This document shows, piece after piece, positions 34,063 to 41,740 of a DNA stretch of 64,000 nt. The stretch's first letter is position 1, and each line of letters starts with the position of its first letter. Below the pieces are notes generated by a model. The model was given only the letters and a program-made list of their open reading frames with translations. It ran no database searches and was not told where the DNA came from. Position numbers and translations under genes: made by a program. The DNA comes from Stieleria bergensis (lineage in GTDB: Bacteria > Planctomycetota > Planctomycetia > Pirellulales > Pirellulaceae): assembly GCA_007745635.1 (NCBI GenBank), contig CP036272.1:5230013-5294012 (forward strand), written 5' to 3'.

Positions 34063-36327
34063 ATGACGAAACAAACCAAAGCCGCGAATCCGATTCGGGA
34101 TGCGGCATATCGGTACATCGACGCAGGGTACCGCGTGCTGCCTGCCGATGCACAACGCAAGTTCGCAACGCTCAAGTCTTACAAGCAGTATCGCAAGAAA
34201 CCGCCAACGGAGAAAGAAAACGAGGTGTGGTTCTCATCGGCCAACGCGGTCTGCATCCTGACGGGCGAGGTGTCGGGCAGCTTGGAAGTACTCGACTTTG
34301 ATCAAGGTGGCCGCGCGTTCGACGCGTGGTGCGATTTGGTGGAAGAACATGACCCGCGTTTATTGCAGCGTTTGGTTGTACAGAGATCCCAGTCTGGCGG
34401 CCGGCATGTGTTCTTCCGAAACGAGTCGCTCACTCCAAAGAGCCACGTTCATGCTCGAACGGTGATGCCCGAAATCGAAGGTAAGACGGTTTTGATCGAA
34501 ACGCTTGGCGAAGGCAGTTTGGTGATGTGCGATCCGTCTCCCGGCTACGTCGTCCTGCAAGGTGATCTGACAAATCTGCCCACGATGTCGATTGACGAGC
34601 GGGCGATTTTGGTTGACGCGGCCAGTTCGTTCAATGAGGTGAAGCCGACCATTGAAGATGTACCGGCGACCAAAACCAGCAATGATGAAAGCCGGCCCGG
34701 CGACGACTTCAGTCAACGAGGAGATGTTGCTGCGATCCTGACGAAGCATGGCTGGCGATTGCTGCACGATGGCAACAACCAACAATGGTGCCGGCCGGGA
34801 AAGACTGCCGGCTGTAGCGCGACGTTAAAGGACGGAGTGTTCTACGTTTTCAGTTCCAACGCTGCCCCGTTTGAACCCAACCAGCCATACTCGCCGTTCG
34901 CTGTCTATTCGCTGCTCGAACATGGCGGCGATTATTCCGCGGCGACGCGGCAACTTGCCAGCGAAGGCTTCGGCAATGCATCCGAAAGCGACGTCGACCT
35001 GTCTGGCTTTCTCGACGGCTTGGGGAAAACGGGACCACCGCCGAAACCGCCGGCTGAACCTGAACTGCCCGACCCCGGACCGGTTCCCAATTCGTTGCTG
35101 CAAGTTCCGGGCTTCGTTGGCGACGTCATGTCGCACTGCCTCGACACAGCACCGTACCCAAATCCGACACTCGCATTTGCCGGTGCGATCGCGCTGCTGG
35201 CGACGTTGGCCGGTCGCAAGGTCCGCGATCCGGGCGACAACCGAACGAACCTCTACTTGTTGGGATTGGCTCATTCCGCGGCGGGCAAAGACTGGCCGCG
35301 AAAGCTGAACGTTCAGATTCTTCATCGTGCCGGCATGGCGGATTGCATCGGCGAACGATTCGCTTCCGGCGAAGGGATTCAGGATGCGTTGCATCTGACA
35401 CCTTCGATGCTGTTTCAAACCGACGAAGTCGATGGCATGTTGCAGTCGATCAAGAAGTCCAACGACGCTCGTTACGAGAACGTTCTATCGACTCTGCTGA
35501 CGATGTACTCGTCGGCCAACACGGTTTATCCGATGCGTCGCAAGGCTGGCAAAGAATCACCGGGGACCATCGACCAACCTTCACTGGTCGTTTTCGGCAC
35601 CGCGATTCCCAACCACTACTACGCGGCACTTTCGGAACGCATGCTGACCAACGGCTTCTTCGCCCGCATGATGATTCTGGAGTGCGGTGAGCGGGGTGAG
35701 GGGCAAGAACCCAAGATCGCCGAAGTGCCCGACACCATCATGGACGTGGCCCGATGGTGGGCGGACTACAAACCCGGCACGGGCAATCTGCATTTGTGGC
35801 ATCCTGAGCCAACGATTGTGCCGCATGACGACTCTGCTAAGAAGATCCTCGTCGAGGCAAGACTCCATGCCGAGCGTGAGTACACCAAGGCCGAACGCAA
35901 AAGCGATTCGGTGGGCACGACCGTATGGGGCCGCGTTAACGAACAGACACGTAAGCTGGCGTTGTTGTACGCGGTCAGTGCGAACCATGAATCGCCGGTG
36001 ATCAACGAAGCGGCGGCGGAGTGGGCAATGACGTTGGTCGATCACCTGACTAAACGGATGCTGTTCATGGCTTCATCGCACGTCGCCGAAAGTCCGTTCG
36101 CCACGGAGTGCTTGAAGGTGTTCGCCAAGATTCGCAAAGAGAAGAACCAAAAGATTCCGCACAGCAAATTGCTCAAGGCTATGGACATGGAAGCGTTGTT
36201 GTTCAAGAAGCTGATGGCAACGTTGGTGGAACGTGGCGACATCATCGCCCAAGAGGAGTCGACCGCCGGACGAACCGGAACTCATTACCGCTTGAACCGC
36301 ACCGAGCAACCCACGGGCGCAGGGTGA
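34063..36327 (+). CDS. Primase/polymerase-DUF3987 replication protein of the element
   Basis: A 754-residue protein. The N-terminal part (about 10-180) resembles bifunctional primase/polymerase (Prim-Pol) domains: AAYRYIDAGYRVLPAD, LEVLDFDQGGRAFDAW with an Asp pair suited to metal binding, and QRSQSGGRHVFFRN with a catalytic-type His. A linker rich in Pro and Glu (about 320-350) follows. The C-terminal part (about 355-700) has FAGAIALLATLAGRKVRD, LGLAHSAAGKDWPRKL in Walker-A position (atypical, no classical GxxGxGK[ST]) and LFQTDEVDGML as the Walker-B-like acid, fitting DUF3987 helicase-like proteins. It would start replication of the element. The start at 34063 follows the HTH gene; the open frame upstream of it overlaps that gene. 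Confidence 0.78.
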   Translation: MTKQTKAANPIRDAAYRYIDAGYRVLPADAQRKFATLKSYKQYRKKPPTEKENEVWFSSANAVCILTGEVSGSLEVLDFDQGGRAFDAWCDLVEEHDPRLLQRLVVQRSQSGGRHVFFRNESLTPKSHVHARTVMPEIEGKTVLIETLGEGSLVMCDPSPGYVVLQGDLTNLPTMSIDERAILVDAASSFNEVKPTIEDVPATKTSNDESRPGDDFSQRGDVAAILTKHGWRLLHDGNNQQWCRPGKTAGCSATLKDGVFYVFSSNAAPFEPNQPYSPFAVYSLLEHGGDYSAATRQLASEGFGNASESDVDLSGFLDGLGKTGPPPKPPAEPELPDPGPVPNSLLQVPGFVGDVMSHCLDTAPYPNPTLAFAGAIALLATLAGRKVRDPGDNRTNLYLLGLAHSAAGKDWPRKLNVQILHRAGMADCIGERFASGEGIQDALHLTPSMLFQTDEVDGMLQSIKKSNDARYENVLSTLLTMYSSANTVYPMRRKAGKESPGTIDQPSLVVFGTAIPNHYYAALSERMLTNGFFARMMILECGERGEGQEPKIAEVPDTIMDVARWWADYKPGTGNLHLWHPEPTIVPHDDSAKKILVEARLHAEREYTKAERKSDSVGTTVWGRVNEQTRKLALLYAVSANHESPVINEAAAEWAMTLVDHLTKRMLFMASSHVAESPFATECLKVFAKIRKEKNQKIPHSKLLKAMDMEALLFKKLMATLVERGDIIAQEESTAGRTGTHYRLNRTEQPTGAG

Positions 36328-36340
36328 AAAGGTCGGCTTC

Positions 36341-36415
36341 GGAAAGAAGTCGCTCGATGCCGAGCTATTGGGACTCGGAAAGAAGCCGAAAGAACGGAAA
36401 GAAGTCAGAAAGAAG
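36341..36415. repeat. Iteron-like GGAAAGAAG repeats
   Basis: GGAAAGAAG occurs at 36341, 36377 and 36396, with the close variants CGAAAGAAC at 36387 and AGAAAGAAG at 36407; another exact copy lies at 36530. The cluster starts 14 bases after the primase stop and is followed by a pyrimidine-rich, AT-rich stretch (36420-36500). Tandem short repeats next to a replication gene and an AT-rich tract suggest a replication origin, though no test is possible here. Confidence 0.55.
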
Positions 36416-36522
36416 ATTGATTGAAAAAGAACATAAATAACACACTTCTCTCTCTTCTTTCCCTCTTTCGTGTCCCACTCCCCTCACACCAATTTTTGGG
36501 CTTCGATGCGTGCGTGTACGAC

Positions 36523-37167
36523 ATGGCCCGGAAAGAAGAAAGAAGTTCTTCCGCCGGTTGGTCATTTATGGCTGTACCTATCGGCCACGAAGACAAGACG
36601 CCATCGACAGGAATCGAACGGGTCCTCCCGGCGGATCGTTTTCATGACAGGGCCGCCGAATCAGCCGCCTTACTTACCTCAGTTTGTTTCCTGGAACACG
36701 TTGTCCGACTTTTGAGAAAGCCGATGAAACAAAACCACTTTGAACTCGCGTCGCAACTCGTCGCTGAAATCGAGGTCTTCGGTGATCTTGAGATTGCCAC
36801 GTTTGGAATTCCAACGAGTTGGTTGACCGGAATGCGGCGATATGGCATTCCATTCACGCCGACTCAGTGGGCCGATCCACATGACGCCAGAAAAAAGATG
36901 CGGTTGATCCGCGCTAGCCAACAGCTTTTCGATCTTGGCCACTTGCACCGTCTGACGCGGTCACGAAACGATCGCACCAGCCATGTACTTCCGGCACACG
37001 ATTTTCTGATTGAAACCGTTCAGAAACTTGGTACCGAGGTTCACCGCCCCTCGTTTTACAACGGGCTGCGCAAGACCGATTGGGGGCGCGGAATGATCGC
37101 AGACATTCAATCGCAGCTGAACGAAAAACGCATCGACACTGCCAACAAGAACGAACGAAATCGCTGA
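36523..37167 (+). CDS. Hypothetical protein of the element
   Basis: A 214-residue frame that starts MARKEERSSSAGW. I do not recognise the family. The first 60 residues are low in structure signals; from about 65 the sequence reads HFELASQLVAEIEVFGDLEIA and YGIPFTPTQWADPHDARKKMRLIRAS, a typical soluble protein with helices. The frame is open from a TTG at 36421, and an ATG at 36724 (MKQNHFEL) is another candidate start. Position between the primase and DUF2924 suggests an element function. Confidence 0.45.
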   Translation: MARKEERSSSAGWSFMAVPIGHEDKTPSTGIERVLPADRFHDRAAESAALLTSVCFLEHVVRLLRKPMKQNHFELASQLVAEIEVFGDLEIATFGIPTSWLTGMRRYGIPFTPTQWADPHDARKKMRLIRASQQLFDLGHLHRLTRSRNDRTSHVLPAHDFLIETVQKLGTEVHRPSFYNGLRKTDWGRGMIADIQSQLNEKRIDTANKNERNR

Positions 37168-37511
37168 AATACCACTCCACCAAACCACTCATCCATCAAT
37201 TGAACCAACCACCCACCCATGGAAGCTCTATGCCAACGCCGATGACGATCGGTGCCCTCAATCCCCCGAGTTTGGATGCTCACGAAAGTCGAATTTTCAT
37301 CACCCTCACCCCAGTCCCGCCAACTCCAAATCGCCACTTGTTTGGCCGACGCAATCATCAACTTGCGAGCTTTGTCGCGAGCCTCCCGGCCAATCTCTGA
37401 GACTTCTTCCGAAAGTTGCCACCGTTCGGTTGACTCGTCCGCGAACTCAGGGCTCTGTGTCACACCGCCAAACGTCTCGGCGGCAGAAACACGCAAACCC
37501 AGGAGTCCCAA
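37168..37511. other. 344-base gap within the element, no firm gene
   Basis: Two weak candidates compete. On the plus strand, ATG 37230 with GGAAG six bases upstream opens a 56-residue frame (MPTPMTIGALNPPSLDAHES...). On the minus strand, a frame from 37511 reads AESTERWQLSEEV-like acidic helical sequence (TERWQLSEEVSEIGREARDK). Neither matches a family I know and they overlap, so at most one is real. The DUF2924 promoter probably lies here. Confidence 0.4.
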
Positions 37512-38006
37512 ATGAAGCTCAATGTTGCCAAGGAGGTCGCTCGATTGCAGAAGATGACCTGCGGCGAACTACGCGACCAATTCGCTACCGTGACTGGCGA
37601 AACGACCAATGCTAAGAACCGCAAATGGTTGGTCCGCCGAATCGTTTGGCGGATGCAGGCCAACGTCGAAGGCGGTCTTTCGGCGGATGCGATCAATCGC
37701 ATCCGTGAACTGGCCGACGGAGCTGACTTGCGAGTCACTTCGCCGGCCACGCGGCGGCTGTCGAGCGACGCCGACAAACGCACCCGAGTTCTCCCCACCG
37801 GTGTGCAATCATCGACAACGCCGCTGCCAGGAACGCTGATCACACGCGTCTACAAGGGCCGCGAGATTCGCGTTCGCGTCACCGGGAACGGTTTTGAATT
37901 TGAAGGCGAGCTGTTTGGTTCGCTTTCCGCCGTCGCCAAACACATCACCGGGTCGCACTGGAGCGGCAACCGGTTTTTTAAACTCGATCAACAGGAATCC
38001 AAATGA
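37512..38006 (+). CDS. DUF2924 domain protein
   Basis: A 164-residue basic protein. The N-terminal half (MKLNVAKEVARLQKMTCGEL, then NRKWLVRRIVWRMQAN) and the C-terminal half (TRVYKGREIRVRVTGNGFEF, then FGSLSAVAKHITGSHWSGNRFF) match the DUF2924 layout. The function of DUF2924 is unknown, but it is regularly found directly upstream of large serine recombinases, as here, where its stop overlaps the recombinase start by ATGA. A role in DNA binding or recombination control is inferred from this pairing. Confidence 0.85.
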   Translation: MKLNVAKEVARLQKMTCGELRDQFATVTGETTNAKNRKWLVRRIVWRMQANVEGGLSADAINRIRELADGADLRVTSPATRRLSSDADKRTRVLPTGVQSSTTPLPGTLITRVYKGREIRVRVTGNGFEFEGELFGSLSAVAKHITGSHWSGNRFFKLDQQESK

Positions 38007-39541
38007 AGAAAGACTCAAAAACGATCGTGCGATGCGCGATCTACACCCGCAAGAGCACCGAAGAAGGACTCGAACAAGAGTACAGTTCGCTCGATGCTCA
38101 GCGTGACGCCGCTGAGGCTTATGTCGCTTCGCAAAAGCACGAGGGTTGGGAAGTCATCTCCAAGTCCTATGACGACGGCGGCTTCACTGGCAGTAACATG
38201 GAACGTCCGGCGTTGCGACGACTACTGGCCGACATCGAAGCCGGCAACGTTGACTGCGTCATCGTCTACAAAGTCGACCGGCTCAGTCGATCGCTACTCG
38301 ACTTCACCCGGATCATCGAGACATTTGATTCGCACCAAGTTTCGTTCGTCAGCGTCACGCAGCAATTCAATACATCAACGTCGATGGGCCGGTTGGTACT
38401 CAACGTTCTGCTCTCGTTCGCCCAGTTTGAGCGAGAGATGATCAGCGAGCGGATCCGTGACAAAGTGGCCGCCTCTCGCCGCCGCGGAAAATGGTCCGGT
38501 GGCATGCCGCTGCTCGGCTACACGGTCGAAAAAACAAAACTGCTCGTCGATGAAGTCGAAGCTGATCGCGTTCGCCAGATATTTAGTCTGTATGTCGAAC
38601 ATCGCTCACTCTTGCCGGTTATGAAGGAGCTCAGACAACGCGGTTGGACGACCAAACAATGGGTCACCAAGAAAGGCGATCACCGTGGCGGCCGAGCGTT
38701 CACCAAGAACGCGGTTTACAAGTTGCTGACCAACGTGACTTACATTGGCAAGATTCGCTACAAGGACGAAACGCACGAAGGCGAACATGACGGCATCGTA
38801 CCGCTCGATTTGTTCCGCCGCGTCCAGAACCAATTGAAAGCCAACGGGCAATCTGGCGGCACGGGCGTACGCAACAAACACAACGCATTGCTGAAGGGCC
38901 TGATCTGGTGCAAAGCCTGCGAACGCCCCATGACGCACTCGTACAGCTGCAAAGGTAGCAAGCGGTACCGCTACTACGTTTGCGGCACAGCGATGCAAGA
39001 GGGTTGGGCGAAATGCCCGGCTCCCTCGGTGCCCGCCGGCGAGATCGAACGCTTCGTTGTCGAACAAATTCAAACCATCGGCACCGACGAAGACCTGCTC
39101 AACCAAACGATCGGTCAAATCGAATCACGATCCGAGCAACTCCGCGATAATCTCGAGGCCGAACGCAAAACGCTTCAGCGACAGCTCCGCAACGATCACG
39201 AAAAGTTGCGAGCCATCGCCGCCAACGTGTCAGGTAACGGCCGAGTCGCTGGGTTGCCCGAACTGCAAACACGAATCGACACCGCGGAAGACCGACTCAA
39301 AGCCATCGCCAGCGAACTTCAATCGCTCGACGCCCAAGCTATCGACACCGCCGACGTCCGGCGACTGCTCGCTGGCTTTGAAGAATTATGGCAAACGATC
39401 CAGCCCCGTGAACAAGTCCGTCTCACGTCGTTGCTTGTTGACCGAGTCGACTTCGATGGCGTCGAGGGCAACGTCGGCATTACCTTTCACGACACCGGCA
39501 TGCAAAGCCTGACCGCCGAAAGCATGGAGGTGCCCGCATGA
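38003..39541 (+). CDS. Large serine recombinase (resolvase/integrase)
   Basis: A 512-residue site-specific recombinase. The catalytic domain (about 8-160) has AIYTRKSTEEG with the nucleophile S18, AYVASQKHEGWEV, DVIVYKVDRLSRS-type wording (here DCVIVYKVDRLSRS), and LVLNVLLSFAQFEREMISERI, the long E-helix. The recombinase domain follows (MPLLGYTVE, then NAVYKLLTNVTYIG), then a zinc ribbon with CKACERP and YYVCGTAMQEGWAKC near 310-345, and a C-terminal coiled coil (about 375-440). Enzymes of this layout integrate and excise phages and elements by a two-base crossover at unlike att sites. It overlaps DUF2924 and the next small gene by ATGA. Confidence 0.95.
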   Translation: MKKDSKTIVRCAIYTRKSTEEGLEQEYSSLDAQRDAAEAYVASQKHEGWEVISKSYDDGGFTGSNMERPALRRLLADIEAGNVDCVIVYKVDRLSRSLLDFTRIIETFDSHQVSFVSVTQQFNTSTSMGRLVLNVLLSFAQFEREMISERIRDKVAASRRRGKWSGGMPLLGYTVEKTKLLVDEVEADRVRQIFSLYVEHRSLLPVMKELRQRGWTTKQWVTKKGDHRGGRAFTKNAVYKLLTNVTYIGKIRYKDETHEGEHDGIVPLDLFRRVQNQLKANGQSGGTGVRNKHNALLKGLIWCKACERPMTHSYSCKGSKRYRYYVCGTAMQEGWAKCPAPSVPAGEIERFVVEQIQTIGTDEDLLNQTIGQIESRSEQLRDNLEAERKTLQRQLRNDHEKLRAIAANVSGNGRVAGLPELQTRIDTAEDRLKAIASELQSLDAQAIDTADVRRLLAGFEELWQTIQPREQVRLTSLLVDRVDFDGVEGNVGITFHDTGMQSLTAESMEVPA

Positions 39542-39963
39542 ACGCCAAGCTCACCGTCAATAAATCGTTCCACGTTCAAGTTCGTCGCAACGGCAGCAAG
39601 TCGATCGCCTACGGCAAAGCTTCCACCAGACCGCTCGGCCGAATCCCACGCATCACGCGGTTACTCGCCCTCGCGCATCGCTGCCGCGATCTCGTCCGCG
39701 ACGGCGTCATCATCAACCAAAGCGAACTGGCCCACTATGGCCAGATCTCGACCACCCGCATGTCCCAAATCATGTGGCTCGATAACCTGGCCCCCGACAT
39801 CCAAGAAAAAATCCTCGCCCTACCGCGAACCGTCCAAGGTCGCGATGCGATTTTAGAACGCGAAATCTGCCCGATCGCCAAAACACACGACTGGACCGAG
39901 CAACGAAAGATGTGGACGAGGTTAATGTCACGATGCTGCATTGAAATCTCCGAATCGACTTGA
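39538..39963 (+). CDS. Small HTH protein paired with the serine recombinase
   Basis: A 141-residue basic protein. INQSELAHYGQISTTRMSQI near residues 60-80 is a helix-turn-helix, preceded by RITRLLALAHRCRDLVRDG. The remaining C-terminal part carries CPIAKTHDW and a Cys-rich end. Its ATG overlaps the recombinase stop. Genes of this type follow recombinase-DUF2924 pairs in other elements, so it is probably a directionality or repressor partner; that role is inference. Confidence 0.65.
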   Translation: MNAKLTVNKSFHVQVRRNGSKSIAYGKASTRPLGRIPRITRLLALAHRCRDLVRDGVIINQSELAHYGQISTTRMSQIMWLDNLAPDIQEKILALPRTVQGRDAILEREICPIAKTHDWTEQRKMWTRLMSRCCIEISEST

Positions 39964-40036
39964 TTCACCGAACGTTTCATGGCTCCATGTATGTCGGCCC
40001 TCAAAGTCACGATTCAACCCGGAAAGCGAAAACGAC

Positions 40037-40198
40037 ATGACACAACGCAAAGCCCACGAGATCAAAGCCGGCGATCGAATCAACGGCGTTGAGGTATTCG
40101 ACAGCCTCCGGCGGACCATCGGCGGTTACTACATCCCGATGGTCGACGGATCACAAATGCAAGTCGCAACGCCCGACACCTTGGTTCAAACGGAATGA
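40037..40198 (+). CDS. Small hypothetical protein
   Basis: A 53-residue protein, MTQRKAHEIKAGDRINGVEV then GGYYIPMVDGSQMQVATPDTL. The pattern of short strands with GDRI and VDG suggests a small beta-barrel (intein/hedgehog-like or KOW-like), but no family is recognised. GGAAAGCG lies eleven bases upstream. Codon use is like its neighbours. Confidence 0.5.
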   Translation: MTQRKAHEIKAGDRINGVEVFDSLRRTIGGYYIPMVDGSQMQVATPDTLVQTE

Positions 40199-40503
40199 GA
40201 TTCAAGACGGCCGTGCCAACCAACCGCCCACTCTTCGCCGTGTTCCCCCGCGGCTTTTCGTTTCAACGACCACGGCCCACGACGTTGCCCCACCACCGCG
40301 GCGTTTCTTTGTCTGGCATCAGTTTGCCGATCCTTCGCGACAACGCGACACGCCGTGCGTGTCGCACACGGGGGACATCCAGAAAGATTCAAAAATGACG
40401 CAGAGTGCCGCCAGTTTCTCTTGAGTTCTCCGCGGGATCATGGCTTCATGTGTCCGAACGCAACGGCCGAATGTAACTCAAACCTTTGCACAGGATACAA
40501 ACC
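40199..40503. other. 305-base gap, no gene seen
   Basis: Short frames are present on both strands but none has a ribosome site or protein-like composition. The stretch contains CACGG/CCGTG words around 40350-40370 that could pair weakly. It separates two small element genes on the same strand and probably holds a promoter. Confidence 0.4.
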
Positions 40504-40755
40504 ATGGCCAAGACACAAGAAATCGCCGCCCGCCAAGACGCGCTTCGTATCGCGATGAAGAAGCTCGACGCGGACACCTACCAAACCATTCGCGAAGACT
40601 TCTACCGAATCGCCGACAACCTCAAACCACTCGCCGACGCCCTTGAGATCGCCGACGCGGACGTCGGAACGGAAGGACCACTTTTGGAAGAACACTACAT
40701 CTTCAACCAAATGTACGACCTCCTGCGAAAGAGCGAACTCGGCGCGGTGGTTTGA
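40504..40755 (+). CDS. Small helical hypothetical protein
   Basis: An 83-residue acidic, helix-rich protein: MAKTQEIAARQDALRIAMKK, then DADTYQTIREDFYRIADNLK and EEHYIFNQMYDLLRKSELGAVV. No family is recognised. The start is chosen at 40504, in-frame with a longer frame from 40486. A clear terminator follows at 40826. Confidence 0.55.
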   Translation: MAKTQEIAARQDALRIAMKKLDADTYQTIREDFYRIADNLKPLADALEIADADVGTEGPLLEEHYIFNQMYDLLRKSELGAVV

Positions 40756-40825
40756 ACGAAAGCCGAAACGCCGGCATGGACGCCGACGTTTTAGTACCGC
40801 TCGGGTTCTAACCCAAACGCCGCCG

Positions 40826-40859
40826 AAAACGCCCGACGTTGGTAACGTGCGGGCGTTTT
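40826..40859 (+). terminator. Rho-independent terminator
   Basis: AAAACGCCCG (40826-40835) pairs with CGGGCGTTTT (40850-40859) around a 14-base inner part that itself holds an ACGTT/AACGT pair. The right arm ends in TTTT and is preceded by an A-run in the left arm, so it could work in both directions. It lies 70 bases after the small helical gene. Confidence 0.8.
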
Positions 40860-40967
40860 GTCGTGAGAGAGGAAACTGCTACCAAGCCAAACCAAACACA
40901 CCACACTGGCCGACAGCGGGCCAGGTCTTTATTCAGACCCAGCAAGCCACCAACGAGGAATTCAGCC

Positions 40968-41192
40968 ATGACGACACCACTCAAGTCAGGCGACCGCGTT
41001 CGGCTGATCTCGATGACCGACGATCCCGTCCCAATCCCAATTGGAGCAACCGGAACTGTCACGGGGCTGTACCCGCAAAGCGGGTGGACCCAAGTTGACG
41101 TCGAATGGGACAACGGGCGATCGTTGATGCTCTCGATTCCACCCGACGTGGTCGAACGCATCGAGTCGCCGAAAGATGTTCCAACCTGTTAA
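40968..41192 (+). CDS. DUF4314 family protein
   Basis: A 74-residue protein: LKSGDRVRLISMTDDPVPIP, GATGTVTGLYPQSGWTQVDV, EWDNGRSLMLSIPPDVVERI. This is the DUF4314 layout, a small SH3/KOW-like barrel found mostly in phages and mobile elements; its function is unknown. GAGGAA lies seven bases before the ATG. It is the last gene of the probable element. Confidence 0.85.
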   Translation: MTTPLKSGDRVRLISMTDDPVPIPIGATGTVTGLYPQSGWTQVDVEWDNGRSLMLSIPPDVVERIESPKDVPTC

Positions 41193-41206
41193 CCCGAGCA
41201 TGATTT

Positions 41207-41245
41207 TTCGCCGTCCGGCTCGCAGGAGCCGAAGCAAACGGCGAA
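41207..41245. repeat. Hairpin at the right side of the element
   Basis: TTCGCCGT (41207-41214) pairs with ACGGCGAA (41238-41245) and CGGCTC (41216-41221) with GAGCCG (41226-41231). A short T-run precedes the left arm (41204-41208), so on the minus strand it could act as a terminator. It marks the end of the gene-rich part of the element before tRNA-Arg. Confidence 0.6.
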
Positions 41246-41472
41246 TGAACTTAGAGCGCGGCTGAAAGGCGAGAGCGCGATAGTCTCCGCCGAGAATCGC
41301 CAATTTTGGGTTTCGAGGGCTCAGCCGTGCCGGCTAGCCAGAGATAGCCGAGACTCTCTCGATTGCGGAAACACTGCAAAAGACGTGGATTTTTCGCGGC
41401 AAAAGTGATGCTGTTAGCTTGGGCACTCTGAACGAACCGGCGTGGCAACATCAGTTCGCAGATTGAAAAGAG

Positions 41473-41546
41473 TACACCCGGAGGGATTCGAACCCCCAAC
41501 CCTCGGTTCCGAAGACCGATGCTCTATCCAGTTGAGCTACGGGTGC
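41473..41546 (-). tRNA. tRNA-Arg (anticodon TCG)
   Basis: Read on the minus strand, a 7-bp acceptor GCACCCG/CGGGTGT (one G-T end pair), a D-arm GCTC...GAGC, an anticodon stem TCGGT/ACCGA with loop CTTCGGA (anticodon TCG), and a T-arm GGGGG-TTCGAAT-CCCTC are all present, with discriminator A. CCA is not encoded. It flanks the right side of the probable integrative element and lies 194 bases from the end of argH, on the same strand and downstream of it. Confidence 0.95.
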
Positions 41547-41740
41547 GTTGGCTATGGGCCTAAGTTTGCCTGATCCGGGCTGCCTTGTCCAGCCTTGATC
41601 CTAATTTCTGTGCCCAACTGCGAGGCCTTTGCAGCCAATCCTGCCGATGCGCTGCGTTCTGCGAATCTCGCGCGGGCTTTTCGCTGAGTAAAACCAGCTG
41701 CTAGCTCGCTGAAACGGGCTGCGAGCGAGGCGATCGCGAA

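Larger units (their letters stand above)
33714..41250 (+). mobile_element. Probable integrative element with a primase and a serine recombinase
   Basis: Nine same-strand genes, mostly small and unlike the chromosomal genes around them, include an excisionase-like HTH protein, a primase/DUF3987 replication protein, DUF2924, a large serine recombinase, its small HTH partner and DUF4314, all common in phages and integrative elements. An AT-rich iteron-like block lies behind the primase gene. The right side is next to tRNA-Arg. Capsid, portal, terminase and relaxase genes are not seen, so it resembles a phage satellite or a minimal integrative element more than a prophage. The limits given are approximate; I could not identify attachment-site repeats. 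Confidence 0.65.

Noticed and set aside
41251-41499. 82-codon minus-strand frame
   Set aside because: It runs into the 3' part of tRNA-Arg and has no protein-like pattern.
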